NCBI RefSeq assembly: GCF_900094705.1
Contig: NZ_FMAR01000009.1
Coordinates: 1-64,000 of the forward strand
Source: Chitinophaga costaii
GTDB lineage: Bacteria; Bacteroidota; Bacteroidia; Chitinophagales; Chitinophagaceae
DNA length: 64,000 nt
Direction of reading: 5' to 3'
The notes under the pieces were generated by a model. That model did no database searches. It was not told where the DNA came from and was given only the letters and a program-made list of their open reading frames with translations. How positions within the stretch are numbered: the stretch's first letter is position 1; the number at the start of each line of letters is the position of its first letter. The translations under genes and the position numbers were made by a program. Positions 1-7,674 of the stretch are shown here, piece by piece.

Positions 1-712
1 CTTAAAGGGAGCCGCTTATAATAGCGGTTTGATTTATGCTTCCGGTTAGCAGAATATATTAGTGAATTTGGTATTACATCTAATATTTGTGACAATACCG
101 GCTGTCCGGGAAATTTTCTACCTTTATCCAAGTTTATCTTTTGAGTGTCGTAACCCAAAATTATAAACTATTGGGGCGTAATTGCCCCTTTCTTATTTTT
201 AACATAACAATTTTCCCGGACAATAGTGATATTTTAGATATGCTGTTCAACTCAAGTTAAGCCAAGAGCCATAAAGAAACAGGGAAGTAGAAAGATCACC
301 AAAATTTGATCCCAAATGAACCATAATAAAAATACTTCCTTTAATAACTTGCTAACGCTGCCACCACCGGGCTTCACAGAGTTGCCGGAAATTCTAAATC
401 ATCTTGCCAAGACTACATAGTATTTAGTGGAATTATTGGGGCTATACGCCTCATTGCCTGTGCCTTAGCTACTGATTAACACCATTAAATTTTCTTGGCG
501 ATGGGATGCGATGTAACAGCCGGTATGGCGACATGCAGTTTTACCAAATGAAGTGATTGTGAACTCCACCCCTGTACAATTCATACTTGATATGATGCCC
601 CTAAAGCGACGGACAAGATGCTACATTACTGCTGTTGCGTGAAATCAACACGGCTTCAAAGGGCTGTAACAGCCATCTATATACTAAAATATTTTAAACT
701 AAATTAACAGGT
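1..712. other. AT-rich stretch without a recognisable gene
   Basis: No frame gives a convincing protein across this stretch, and the short open pieces are broken by stops in every frame I read. Two weak hairpins occur: CCGCT/AGCGG at 12-27, and GGGGC/GCCCC at 173-188. The second is followed by a T-rich run (TTTCTTATTTTT), so it could be a terminator for a gene lying to the left of the window. A perfect inverted repeat GGCTGT-A-ACAGCC lies at 662-674, about 40 bases before the first gene. Part of the region may be decayed coding sequence, but I cannot name a parent gene. Confidence 0.4.
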
Positions 713-1195
713 ATGAAAATCAGTAATTTTAAGTCAATAATATTCGTTCTGTGTTTGTTAAGTGGGTCTAAGGTTTACAGTCAACAAATAGACACTGCTA
801 AAGAAAATACAGAAATAAGGCAACTGGTCAAAAATTATGAAGATGCCTGGAATCGCCATGATCCTAAAGGCCTGGCTGATAATTATACCGTTGATGCCAC
901 GTGGGTAAATTGGTTTGGGTCTTATTACAAAGGTCGGGATGATATTCAATATCATTATCAACAAGTGCACACTACCTATTTCAAAGCCACACATTACTAT
1001 ACCCGCGCCGTCGAAGATATTACCTATCCTTATCCCAACTTTGCCATCTCTCATGTACGTACCGGTTTAGATGGAGACGAACGGTTTCCCGGACAAACAT
1101 TTGAGTTTCGCAGGATGATCGTGCTGGTAAAACGCGATGGTAACTGGAAGATCCTTGCCGGGCAAAATGCTAAATTGGAAAAGGGAATAAAATAG
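713..1195 (+). CDS. Secreted SnoaL-like/SgcJ-EcaC family protein
   Basis: This 160-residue protein has an N-terminal signal peptide (hydrophobic core at about residues 8-22, cleavage likely after VYSQ). One NTF2/SnoaL-like cone domain covers about residues 32-155. The stretch VKNYEDAWNRHDPKGLADNY is the usual first helix of the SgcJ/EcaC subgroup, and the end (KRDGNWKILAGQNA) matches the last strand of that fold. Members bind small hydrophobic ligands or act as small-molecule isomerases or hydrolases, and most are uncharacterised. The signal peptide puts it in the periplasm or outside the cell. It stands alone in front of the convergent HxlR gene. The family assignment is fairly secure; the substrate is unknown. 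Confidence 0.75.
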   Translation: MKISNFKSIIFVLCLLSGSKVYSQQIDTAKENTEIRQLVKNYEDAWNRHDPKGLADNYTVDATWVNWFGSYYKGRDDIQYHYQQVHTTYFKATHYYTRAVEDITYPYPNFAISHVRTGLDGDERFPGQTFEFRRMIVLVKRDGNWKILAGQNAKLEKGIK

Positions 1196-1273
1196 CATCC
1201 TCTATTTTTAAACACGGTATAGTTGAACGCTGCCTACAGGCTTAAATACTCTATAATAACAGCTTGCCAATAA

Positions 1274-1630
1274 CTATTTACCAACAATTTTTTTCCGGTG
1301 TAATATTCCCCAATTTGAAAGATTGCTGATGATAGTTTGTAGCGTATTACCGTGTTCCGTAAGTTCATATTGAACGGTTATGGGTTGCGTATTTAAAACA
1401 GTTCGTTTTACCAGTTGGTTTATTTCCAATTCCTTTAATTCTTTGCTCAACATTCTGTTAGAAATTCCTTCTACATCATTCAAAATATCTGAAAACCGTC
1501 TTTTCCCATAACAGCAAATAGAAGAAATAATGGAAATCTTCCATTTCCCATTAAGCGCGTCCATTGAATCCTGAACGGATCTCATTCTTTTCCTTTGTTC
1601 CTGTTGGAACGCTTCAATTTTACACCCCAT
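1274..1630 (-). CDS. HxlR-family winged-helix transcriptional regulator
   Basis: This is a 118-residue, single-domain MarR/HxlR-type winged-helix protein. The typical landmarks are visible in order: ALNGKWKISII, RRFSDILNDVEGISNRMLSKELKELE (recognition helix region, about residues 45-75), then the wing VQYELTEHGNTL. HxlR proteins bind as dimers to short palindromes and often respond to redox or electrophilic stress. It has three cysteines (one near the N-terminus, two adjacent in ISSICCYG), which would suit thiol sensing, although that is inference. The gene is transcribed away from an SDR gene 110 bases to the right, a very common HxlR-target arrangement. A palindrome in the shared intergenic region is the likely operator. 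Confidence 0.88.
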   Translation of the reverse strand: MGCKIEAFQQEQRKRMRSVQDSMDALNGKWKISIISSICCYGKRRFSDILNDVEGISNRMLSKELKELEINQLVKRTVLNTQPITVQYELTEHGNTLQTIISNLSNWGILHRKKIVGK

Positions 1631-1673
1631 AATGATACCTTGTTACACGGATGTTACCGTTATTTTAAAGCAC

Positions 1674-1708
1674 AAAGTTACTAAAAATAACTTTATAGCC
1701 TACCTTCG
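1674..1708 (+). promoter_or_regulatory. Candidate HxlR operator and SDR promoter core
   Basis: A perfect inverted repeat AAAGTTA-N7-TAACTTT spans 1674-1694 in the 109-base gap between the divergent HxlR and SDR genes. Immediately downstream, TACCTTCG at 1701-1708 is one base from the Bacteroidota -7 core TAnnTTTG and points toward the SDR gene. A dimeric HxlR protein bound to the palindrome would sit just upstream of or over the promoter. The palindrome is seen directly; its use as operator is inferred from position and family habit. Confidence 0.6.
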
Positions 1709-1739
1709 TGTTGTTAAACGAAAAAATAAAGATTAAAAA

Positions 1740-2498
1740 ATGGACTTTACAAACAAAAACGTAGTAGTAACAGGCGGTAGTACAGGCATAGGATTCGCCA
1801 CCGCAAAAGCATTCATCAGCGCAGGAGCAAACGTTTGGATAACAGGAAGAAGTGCCGGCAATTTGCAAAAAGCAGCGGCAACCATCAATAGTCCCCAATT
1901 AAAAACGGTTGTTTCCGACACTTCTAATTTGGCTGGAATAGAGATTTTAGAAAAGGCCATTGCAGAAAGCGGAATAAAATTAGATGTTTTGTTTTTAAAT
2001 GCTGGCATTGCAGTATTTGCACCGATTGAATTCGCGCTGGAAGCAGACTTTGACGCACAATTCAATACTAATGTAAAAGGATATTTCTTCACGCTGCAAA
2101 AAATGATACCGCATTTAAAAGATGGCGCTTCGGTAGTGTTCACTTCATCTAATGCTGCACATTTATCAAATATAAATGTCAGTGCCTATTCAGCTACAAA
2201 ATCTGCAGTAAATACCATTGCCCGTGTTGCAGCAAATGAATTGGCAGTCCGGAAAATCCGTGTAAACATTGTTACTCCTGGGCCTACAGACACCGGTGTT
2301 TTGTCTAAAGTAGGCATGCCGAAAGAAGTAGAAAAGCAAGTTACAGCACAAATCATAGCAACTACTGCAGTAAAAAGAATGGGAGAACCTGAAGAAATTG
2401 CAAACATTGTACTCTTCTTATCTTCTGACAAGGCCGGTTTTATTACAGGCAGCGAGTTTTTAGTGGATGGCGGCATGACAAACTATGCACTGAAATAA
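1740..2498 (+). CDS. SDR-family NAD(P)-dependent oxidoreductase
   Basis: This is a classical short-chain dehydrogenase/reductase of 252 residues, the usual length. The Rossmann nucleotide loop TGGSTGIG is at residues 11-18, the structural NAG at 87-89, the catalytic serine region TSS at 135-137, and the YxxxK pair at Tyr150/Lys154. The C-terminal GSEFLVDGG signature is present. There is no signal peptide, so it is cytoplasmic. Divergence from the HxlR regulator suggests the gene is induced when that regulator releases its operator, as for detoxifying reductases of quinones or aldehydes. A hairpin terminator follows the stop. The fold and chemistry are secure; the substrate is unknown. Confidence 0.9.
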   Translation: MDFTNKNVVVTGGSTGIGFATAKAFISAGANVWITGRSAGNLQKAAATINSPQLKTVVSDTSNLAGIEILEKAIAESGIKLDVLFLNAGIAVFAPIEFALEADFDAQFNTNVKGYFFTLQKMIPHLKDGASVVFTSSNAAHLSNINVSAYSATKSAVNTIARVAANELAVRKIRVNIVTPGPTDTGVLSKVGMPKEVEKQVTAQIIATTAVKRMGEPEEIANIVLFLSSDKAGFITGSEFLVDGGMTNYALK

Positions 2499-2521
2499 CG
2501 TTATAGTAAAATACACCTGTT

Positions 2522-2562
2522 CGTCAGTAATCTATATAGCAAATGGATTACTGACGATTTTT
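2522..2562 (+). terminator. Rho-independent terminator after the SDR gene
   Basis: A perfect 11-bp stem CGTCAGTAATC/GATTACTGACG (2522-2532 with 2546-2556) has a 13-base loop and is followed by ATTTTTAAA. It lies 24 bases after the SDR stop codon. Confidence 0.8.
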
Positions 2563-2694
2563 AAATACCAATTAAGACAAACATTACCATGCCAACGCGA
2601 GATGAAAAAACAGGATTATTAGCCCTACCTTACGCCAGAAAACATCCTTTTCTCCATTCCCCAATAATTAAATAGCACACCCCGTTAGGCTATT

Positions 2695-3462
2695 TTACTT
2701 TTTCAGTTCAATATTCTTATCAACAAATGATTTAAAGTCCTGCATTTCCTGCGGAGATATGGCGTGCGCCATCCCGTTGTAAGCATAAAAGGCTGGCTTA
2801 AATTGTTTACTTTCCAGCCATTGTTTTGATTTTTCAGCTTCTGAAAAAGGAATACGGTTATCCTCCATTCCATGCCCGATAAAAATGGCAAGCAATGTGT
2901 TGTGTTGCTTAAGAATCGCCTCTTTTTGAGCCTCAAAAATTACACCGCTGAAAACACCTATCGCCTTACATAAACCAGGGTAGAGCAATCCCATTTGGTA
3001 ACTCATATTGGCACCCTGACTAAATCCTGAAATAATGGTACGCGCACTGCTGATATGTAATCTTTTCTGAAGTTTTAATGTCAATGAACGGATAAGCTGC
3101 TGGCTCTTTTCAAGATCAGATTGTTTGCCACCAAAGCCACCATTTTTTTTAACGCTTTCATACCATTGATAGGAACCAGGTTGTAAGAGGAATGTTGCCC
3201 TTGGAGAAACAATGGTATAATTATTTGGGAAAAATTGGGCAAGGTCTAATAAGTCATCTTCATTCGCCCCATACCCATGCAACAGGATTAGCAATACGGG
3301 ATTGTTTTTGCTTGTTGCTTCCCTGATCTTATATAACAGGGTGTCACCGCCTGCGGATGACTGTGCTTTACTGGTTATCATGGAAAACAACAAAGCAAAG
3401 ACTAATAATAGAATTTTAAATTTCCTTTCATGTAAACCAGCGCTTAATAATTCTTTTTTCAT
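2695..3462 (-). CDS. Secreted phospholipase/carboxylesterase-type alpha/beta hydrolase
   Basis: This 255-residue protein has a signal peptide (hydrophobic stretch about residues 15-33). It then has an alpha/beta-hydrolase of the phospholipase/carboxylesterase (PF02230-like) group. The oxyanion-hole motif LHGYGANEDD is near residue 61 and the nucleophile elbow GFSQG contains Ser148. Asp201 lies in GMEDNRIP and His233 in GMAHAIS, completing a normal triad. Such enzymes cleave short-chain carboxylic esters; the signal peptide makes this one periplasmic or secreted, unlike the cytoplasmic EstB type. The gene stands alone, convergent with the SDR gene. Fold and triad are clear; the substrate is not. 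Confidence 0.85.
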   Translation of the reverse strand: MKKELLSAGLHERKFKILLLVFALLFSMITSKAQSSAGGDTLLYKIREATSKNNPVLLILLHGYGANEDDLLDLAQFFPNNYTIVSPRATFLLQPGSYQWYESVKKNGGFGGKQSDLEKSQQLIRSLTLKLQKRLHISSARTIISGFSQGANMSYQMGLLYPGLCKAIGVFSGVIFEAQKEAILKQHNTLLAIFIGHGMEDNRIPFSEAEKSKQWLESKQFKPAFYAYNGMAHAISPQEMQDFKSFVDKNIELKK

Positions 3463-3866
3463 ATCTTAATTTTTAATTTTGAGTCTTACAACCAAGCATC
3501 CCCTTACTCCATACAATTTATGCTGGCGTTCCCTTTAAATAATAGACACAGCGATATGCTGCATAAAGCATCCACTTTATTATAGTAAGTTCCAACCTAC
3601 ATTAATAATTGTAAAAGTACGACAATACCTATAAACGGATATGGTATACTTATGCTTCCCGTACCGCTGCGCAGTATTGCCATCCATCCGCAGGACCGTA
3701 CTGGCCTTGCGGACAGCCTTACCAAACAATAAAACGGTTTTACAACTCCAGATAGCGATTATAGCCAGGCAACCCCCACTCCGACTTAAAAAAAATAAAA
3801 AAAATGCTGTAAGGAACTAATACCAGACGCGTCTATCTATTTGATTATTCACAAAAAAAATCAAAT
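3463..3866. other. Intergenic stretch between divergent esterase and SnoaL genes
   Basis: About 400 bases without a recognisable gene. A patch at roughly 3660-3780 is visibly richer in G and C than its surroundings but gives no credible frame. The last 60 bases are A-rich and must hold the leader of the SnoaL-like gene. I found no clear TAnnTTTG promoter or strong hairpin. Confidence 0.35.
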
Positions 3867-4223
3867 ATGACAACGCAAGAAATCGCAACAACCTTAGTAG
3901 GCTTGCTGAGAGCCGGTAATTTTGAAGAAGCCCAAAAAAAGCTACTCGCTCAGGACGCTGTCAGCATTGAGCCCAATGCTACATTTTTTCCTAAAGAAAC
4001 TGTAGGGCTAGCTAACATCTTAAATAAAGGAGCCAAATTCAGGGAGGGCATTGAAAAAGTGAATAGTTTAACAATCTCCGAACCCCTTGTAGCTGGCAAT
4101 ACCATTGCACTCACTTTTACATTAGATGCTGATTTTAAAGGAAATGGAAAAGTAGTGTTTACAGAAGTTTGTGTGTTCCTCGTTTCAGATGGCAAGATTG
4201 TACAAGAGGTGTACTACTATTAA
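3867..4223 (+). CDS. Small cytoplasmic SnoaL-like (NTF2-fold) protein
   Basis: This 118-residue protein lacks a signal peptide. The pattern of an N-terminal helical half (EIATTLVGLLRAGNFEEAQKKLLAQDAVSIEP) followed by alternating strands ending in VCVFLVSDGKIVQEVYYY fits a SnoaL-like polyketide-cyclase-type fold covering the whole chain. The opening AGNFEEAQKKLLAQDAV corresponds to the usual position where these proteins describe the pocket-lining helix. The function is not known for this branch. An A-rich leader precedes the ATG. The next gene (DUF6799) follows 71 bases downstream on the same strand, so co-transcription is possible. Confidence 0.7.
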   Translation: MTTQEIATTLVGLLRAGNFEEAQKKLLAQDAVSIEPNATFFPKETVGLANILNKGAKFREGIEKVNSLTISEPLVAGNTIALTFTLDADFKGNGKVVFTEVCVFLVSDGKIVQEVYYY

Positions 4224-4294
4224 AAACTAATTAACGAGGCCGTGTAAGGACTTCCTTATAACTGCGTCTATAGAAAAAACTAAAAAATTCAATT

Positions 4295-4618
4295 ATGAAA
4301 AAAATAATGATGGCCATCCTGGTATCTACCATTGGCATGGCCGCAAATGCACAGACTACTCAAAACCAGCACAAATCTACCTGTTCCGTAACATCCGACA
4401 GTACAAAGAAAGAAAACTACGTAATGATGTATAAGGGTAAAATGATGAAAATAGTAGACGGAAAGCCCTCCCCGATGACGGAACCGGTGAAATTAAATAA
4501 CGGTGCAAAAGTGAATACAGACGGTACAGTAACCCTGCTGAATGGAACGAAAATAAGGATCAAGGAAAATGAAATGGTTACAATGGGCGGAAAAATGTCA
4601 ATGTATCAAGAGAAATAG
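4295..4618 (+). CDS. DUF6799-type exported small protein
   Basis: This 107-residue protein has a signal peptide (MKKIMMAILVSTIGMAANAQ, cleavage after NAQ). The mature part contains the repeated short motif that typifies DUF6799: MYKGKMMKIVDGKPSPMTEPVKLNNGAKVNTDGTVTLLNGTKIRIKENEMV. It is rich in Lys, Met and Gly turns and probably forms a small beta structure. The repeats VKLNNGAKVNTDGTV and VTLLNGTKIRIKENE look like two copies of a beta-hairpin unit. The methionine content would suit copper or other soft-metal binding, but that is only a guess. It is followed by a terminator. Confidence 0.7.
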   Translation: MKKIMMAILVSTIGMAANAQTTQNQHKSTCSVTSDSTKKENYVMMYKGKMMKIVDGKPSPMTEPVKLNNGAKVNTDGTVTLLNGTKIRIKENEMVTMGGKMSMYQEK

Positions 4619-4645
4619 ATTTGTTAACATCCTTTTTTTAACTTT

Positions 4646-4681
4646 AGGTAGGTGGTGAGAAATCACCCTTACCTTTTTTAT
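4646..4681 (+). terminator. Terminator between the DUF6799 gene and the ECF sigma gene
   Basis: A two-part stem is visible: AGGTA/TACCT outside (4646-4650 with 4670-4674) and GGTGA/TCACC inside (4654-4658 with 4663-4667). It is followed by TTTTTTAT. It separates the DUF6799 transcript from the sigma factor gene starting 21 bases later. Confidence 0.7.
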
Positions 4682-4701
4682 GTATAAAACAGCTCTCCTG
4701 C

Positions 4702-5271
4702 ATGCAATCCAATAAAAACATCCAGGCTCATAAATGGGTCAATGAATATGCCGACTATCTCTTCCATTATGCACATCAACGGGTAGATGATGTAGCATTA
4801 TCGAATGATTTGATCCAGGATACTTTTCTATCTGCTTTAGAAGGTATGGACAAATTTGAAGGGCGTTCCAGCGAACTAACCTGGCTTAGAGCCATTCTCA
4901 AAAATAAAATTATAGATCACTACCGCAAACAAGCTTCCGGACTAAACAAAATCATGATAAATATGCCGGGAAAGCAAGAAGAAGCCCTAGATTTTTTTGA
5001 TGAAAATGGTATTTGGAAAGAGGCATTTGCGCCTAAACCATTTGCAGAGCAGGCAGATGAAAAATTACAGGCAAAGGAATTTTACGAGATCCTTAAAATG
5101 TGTATGAAAAAATTACCCAAATTATGGGCATCTGTATTTTCCTTAAAGCACATCGATGAGGAAGACAGCTCAGTCATCTGCGAACAAATGAATATTACAA
5201 ACGCTAATTATTGGGTGATTATTCATCGCGCTAAACTAAACCTGAGAGAATGCTTTCAAAATAACTGGTGA
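4702..5271 (+). CDS. ECF-type RNA polymerase sigma factor (TIGR02943-like)
   Basis: This is a 189-residue sigma-70 family protein. Region 2 covers about residues 15-80 (YADYLFHYAHQRVDD, then DLIQDTFLSALEGMDKFEG, and LTWLRAILKNKIIDHYRK for the -10 binding helix). Region 4 covers about residues 125-185 (LPKLWASVFSLKHID, then EQMNITNANYWVIIHRAKLNLRECF). The long acidic linker and the motif KNKIIDHYRKQ match the TIGR02943 branch rather than the FecR-linked branch found later in this window. The next gene overlaps the stop codon (TGATG) and encodes a tiny HxxxCxxC protein, the expected anti-sigma partner. Targets cannot be read from the sequence. Confidence 0.88.
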   Translation: MQSNKNIQAHKWVNEYADYLFHYAHQRVDDVALSNDLIQDTFLSALEGMDKFEGRSSELTWLRAILKNKIIDHYRKQASGLNKIMINMPGKQEEALDFFDENGIWKEAFAPKPFAEQADEKLQAKEFYEILKMCMKKLPKLWASVFSLKHIDEEDSSVICEQMNITNANYWVIIHRAKLNLRECFQNNW

Positions 5272-5573
5272 TGATAAAGAATAAACTTATCAGGAATACG
5301 ATCATGCAGCTGCATGCACAGTCAAATTGCAGGCGCGCAACTTTTCTTATTGAAAAAAAAGAAAACACCCGTTTAACAATTGGTGAATGGCTACAAATGC
5401 AAGCTCATCTGGCTATATGCCCGCTTTGTACATTATACAAATTGCAAAGCCGTTTAATACAGCAGATGATAGTTAAAATTTTTCAGCAGCGCAAAAATTC
5501 CACCTTTTCCATGAGTGAGGATAAAAAAGCTGCCTTAAATATTTTAATAAACAATCATTTAAACCAGGGATAA
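5271..5573 (+). CDS. Small zinc-finger anti-sigma candidate
   Basis: A 100-residue protein from the ATG at 5271; a GTG one codon earlier is also in frame. The ATG overlaps the sigma factor stop as TGATG, so the two are translationally coupled. It has a basic N-terminus (MIKNKLIRNTIM), an early CRRATFLIEKKE segment typical of zf-HC2 proteins, and then MQAHLAICPLC, a His-x3-Cys-x2-Cys motif like the zinc-binding anti-sigma (ZAS) fold. No membrane segment is visible, so it would be a soluble inhibitor, perhaps redox-sensitive through zinc thiolates. The role is inferred from motif plus coupling. Confidence 0.7.
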   Translation: MIKNKLIRNTIMQLHAQSNCRRATFLIEKKENTRLTIGEWLQMQAHLAICPLCTLYKLQSRLIQQMIVKIFQQRKNSTFSMSEDKKAALNILINNHLNQG

Positions 5574-5595
5574 TAGCAACGTGTTACAGATATTA

Positions 5596-5630
5596 ATAAA
5601 AAGGAGCATTGCTTTTTTTAGCAATGCTCC
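5596..5630 (-). terminator. Terminator of the monooxygenase-like gene
   Basis: A perfect 10-bp stem GGAGCATTGC/GCAATGCTCC (5603-5612 with 5621-5630) has an 8-base loop. Read on the minus strand it is followed by TTTTTATT, so it terminates the leftward gene ending at 5637. It may also stop the rightward sigma/anti-sigma transcript. Confidence 0.8.
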
Positions 5631-5636
5631 TAATGC

Positions 5637-5930
5637 TTATTTTACAGCAAACACATCGAGCAGCGCAATGTCTGGTGGCGTGGAAAACAAATTGGGCGCT
5701 TGATCCATCAATGCTTTGGCAACCGCTCCTGAAAGATGCGCTTGTTGCCCTTCTTCACCGGAAAAAGTATCAAAAATACCAAAAGTGGAAGTCCCAAATT
5801 TTATAGCAAACCAATGTATCGTTCCTTTTTCATCTTGCACCAATGGCAAAGCGCCTTTTAAAAACGTCTCTACTTCTTGTTCCTTTCCTGGTTTGGCTTC
5901 AAGCCTCGCCAATAATGCCTTTGTAATCAT
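5637..5930 (-). CDS. Antibiotic biosynthesis monooxygenase (ABM)/quinol monooxygenase-like protein
   Basis: This 97-residue protein consists of one ABM (YgiN-like) ferredoxin-fold domain. ITKALLARLEAKPGKEQEVETFLKGALPLVQDEKGTIHWFAIKF covers the first beta-alpha-beta unit. IFDTFSGEEGQQAHLSGAVAKAL carries the conserved His-containing second helix. Such dimeric enzymes oxidise quinols or polyketides without metal or flavin, or act in aldehyde and quinone stress. There is no signal peptide. The gene is convergent with the sigma/anti-sigma pair and shares their terminator. The fold is secure; the substrate is unknown. Confidence 0.85.
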   Translation of the reverse strand: MITKALLARLEAKPGKEQEVETFLKGALPLVQDEKGTIHWFAIKFGTSTFGIFDTFSGEEGQQAHLSGAVAKALMDQAPNLFSTPPDIALLDVFAVK

Positions 5931-6226
5931 TTCTAAAAATTTAGTTTTAAAAAAATAAGGAAATATTCCCTTTCTCTCCTATAGACGTATACAGCATTTT
6001 ATCCTTACAATCTAATTTAAATCCACCCTTGCACTGTAATATACCAGGCATATGAATGCGCTATAGAACATTGCCCCCTACTCTCCCCTGATACACGACC
6101 ATACTAGAAAGGCTTGCATATATAGTCGGCGCATGACCTATCAATTCTATTTCACAAAAAAAATTATAGGTTCCATGTGTAAGGATGATCATTCTTTTTC
6201 GTCCATGCAGATACAAAATTTATTTT

Positions 6227-6910
6227 ATGAAACTTAACATGCACAAAAAAAGAAAAACTACGATCCTGGTAAGTGTCGTTGCGGCGATGATTTTAGGAGG
6301 CGCTACCGTATGGGCTTCAGACCACGGCGACGCGCCTGCTATAAGCGGTAAAACAACAGACCTTACAGACCTGTATGTATTCCAAAGCCCGGAAAATAAT
6401 AATAACCTGGTTTTTGTGGGAAATGTACAAGGCCTTTTAAGTCCGGAAGCATCTAAAACAGCGGCATTTGACGAAAAGACTTTATTGGAATTTAAAATTG
6501 ACACGGACAATGACAACAAAGAAAATCTAGTAATTCAATGTGTACCCAAAAACGGGAAAATGTATGTGTATGGACCTGTACAACCAGCCACCGTGGGTAC
6601 TGCATCTAGCACTATTAATAGCGAAGCCAGTGCTATTGTCGACATCACCCCTTACGCTTCATCTACGCCCATCGTAACCACTACCTCCAAGGGAATTAAG
6701 ATATTTGCAGGGCCTCGTGATGATCCCTTCTTTTTTGATTTGCCGCAGTATCTGAAAGTGGTCTCTAATCAGGCAACTAGTTTTAATAATCCAGGAACGG
6801 ATGCCCTGGCTGGAACTAACGTACTAAGTGTAGTGGTGGAATTGCCAAAATCTCTTTTGGGTAATGGAAGCAGCATCAATGTGTGGTTGGAAACAAAACA
6901 AAAAAGTTAA
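6227..6910 (+). CDS. DUF4331 protein, N-terminal half type, exported
   Basis: I chose the ATG at 6227 (227 residues) because a signal peptide follows (hydrophobic TTILVSVVAAMILGGATVWA, cut before SDHGD). The mature N-terminus SDHGDAPAISGKTTDLTDLYVF is the hallmark opening of DUF4331 proteins, followed by a beta-rich domain. Full-length DUF4331 proteins elsewhere are about twice as long; this one ends where the first half ends. The sequence resembling the second half is encoded by the next gene. The family has no established biochemical function. The next genes (a second DUF4331, HupE/UreJ, and a convergent TPR lipoprotein) suggest a metal- or envelope-linked module; that is inference. Confidence 0.85.
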   Translation: MKLNMHKKRKTTILVSVVAAMILGGATVWASDHGDAPAISGKTTDLTDLYVFQSPENNNNLVFVGNVQGLLSPEASKTAAFDEKTLLEFKIDTDNDNKENLVIQCVPKNGKMYVYGPVQPATVGTASSTINSEASAIVDITPYASSTPIVTTTSKGIKIFAGPRDDPFFFDLPQYLKVVSNQATSFNNPGTDALAGTNVLSVVVELPKSLLGNGSSINVWLETKQKS

Positions 6911-7062
6911 TGCCACCAATAAAAAAGACGGCTTAAGATTACTGTTGAATCCACAAAATTGATTTTAACATCGATTAAGAAGTTTTCACCTCCTCATGTT
7001 CATCGACCAAAACAAGCCATAACAGGCAACATTTACTTCATTAACTAATCAAAACAATATTG

Positions 7063-7599
7063 ATGAAAAACATTCTCTATCCAGTATTTTTTACATTAGC
7101 GGTAGGCATCAGTGCTTGCCACAAAGACAAGAAAACGTCACCAACAGACCCTAACAAGGGCAATACGTACACCATCCAGGGCGATCAGGTAGGCCGTCCA
7201 GGTTTAAATGTTGTATTTATCAGCAGCACCGATCACGACATCTTCAACCAGACAGAGCCCTCCCAAATGGCAGCTATTTTTGGAACACAAATTAAAAACA
7301 AACTATTGTCTTTAAATCCAGATTTTACCACCAATAAAATTGGGCTTACTGCCGACCAATTTGCTGGCGCTCTTTCTACGGATGTACTTAATGTATCATT
7401 GACCGGGCCTACCACTTACTACGACGGCACACATGTACTTACAGGCCGGAACCTGACGGATGATGTTATTGATGATAGCTTCACCCTCATCTTTGGTGGC
7501 CCAAATGGAACAGACAAGCCTGGATTAACATCTGATCACGTAGATCATAATGACAAGGAATTTTCCAACACATTTCCTTACGAAGCCACACCCTGGTAA
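7063..7599 (+). CDS. DUF4331 protein, C-terminal half type, lipoprotein
   Basis: This starts at the ATG at 7063 (a TTG one codon earlier is in frame) and gives 178 residues. A lipobox GISAC places the lipidated Cys at residue 19, so it is membrane-anchored, probably in the outer membrane. The body matches the second half of DUF4331: QVGRPGLNVVFISSTDHDIFN, a stretch LSTDVLNVSLTGPT, then GRNLTDDVIDDSFTLIFGG. It ends in a His/Asp-rich piece (SDHVDHNDKEF) that could bind metal. The gap to the first DUF4331 gene is about 150 bases on the same strand. The two together seem to rebuild the full-length domain from separate soluble and lipidated parts. Confidence 0.83.
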   Translation: MKNILYPVFFTLAVGISACHKDKKTSPTDPNKGNTYTIQGDQVGRPGLNVVFISSTDHDIFNQTEPSQMAAIFGTQIKNKLLSLNPDFTTNKIGLTADQFAGALSTDVLNVSLTGPTTYYDGTHVLTGRNLTDDVIDDSFTLIFGGPNGTDKPGLTSDHVDHNDKEFSNTFPYEATPW

Positions 7600-7629
7600 T
7601 GTATTTATTGGAAAAATTTTAGTTAATGA

Positions 7630-7660
7630 ACAGAAGGCTGGTAAAAACCCAGCCTTCTGT
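7630..7660 (+). other. Hairpin before the HupE gene
   Basis: A perfect 12-bp stem ACAGAAGGCTGG/CCAGCCTTCTGT has a 7-base loop and sits 14 bases before the HupE start. It lacks a good U-tract (ATGTATTTAAAA follows), so it may be a weak terminator, an attenuator or an mRNA-processing stem lowering HupE expression. Confidence 0.55.
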
Positions 7661-7674
7661 ATGTATTTAAAATA

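Noticed and set aside
5609-5958. Plus-strand frames over the monooxygenase-like gene
   Set aside because: The minus-strand frame gives a complete ABM fold with its own terminator; the plus frames give nothing.
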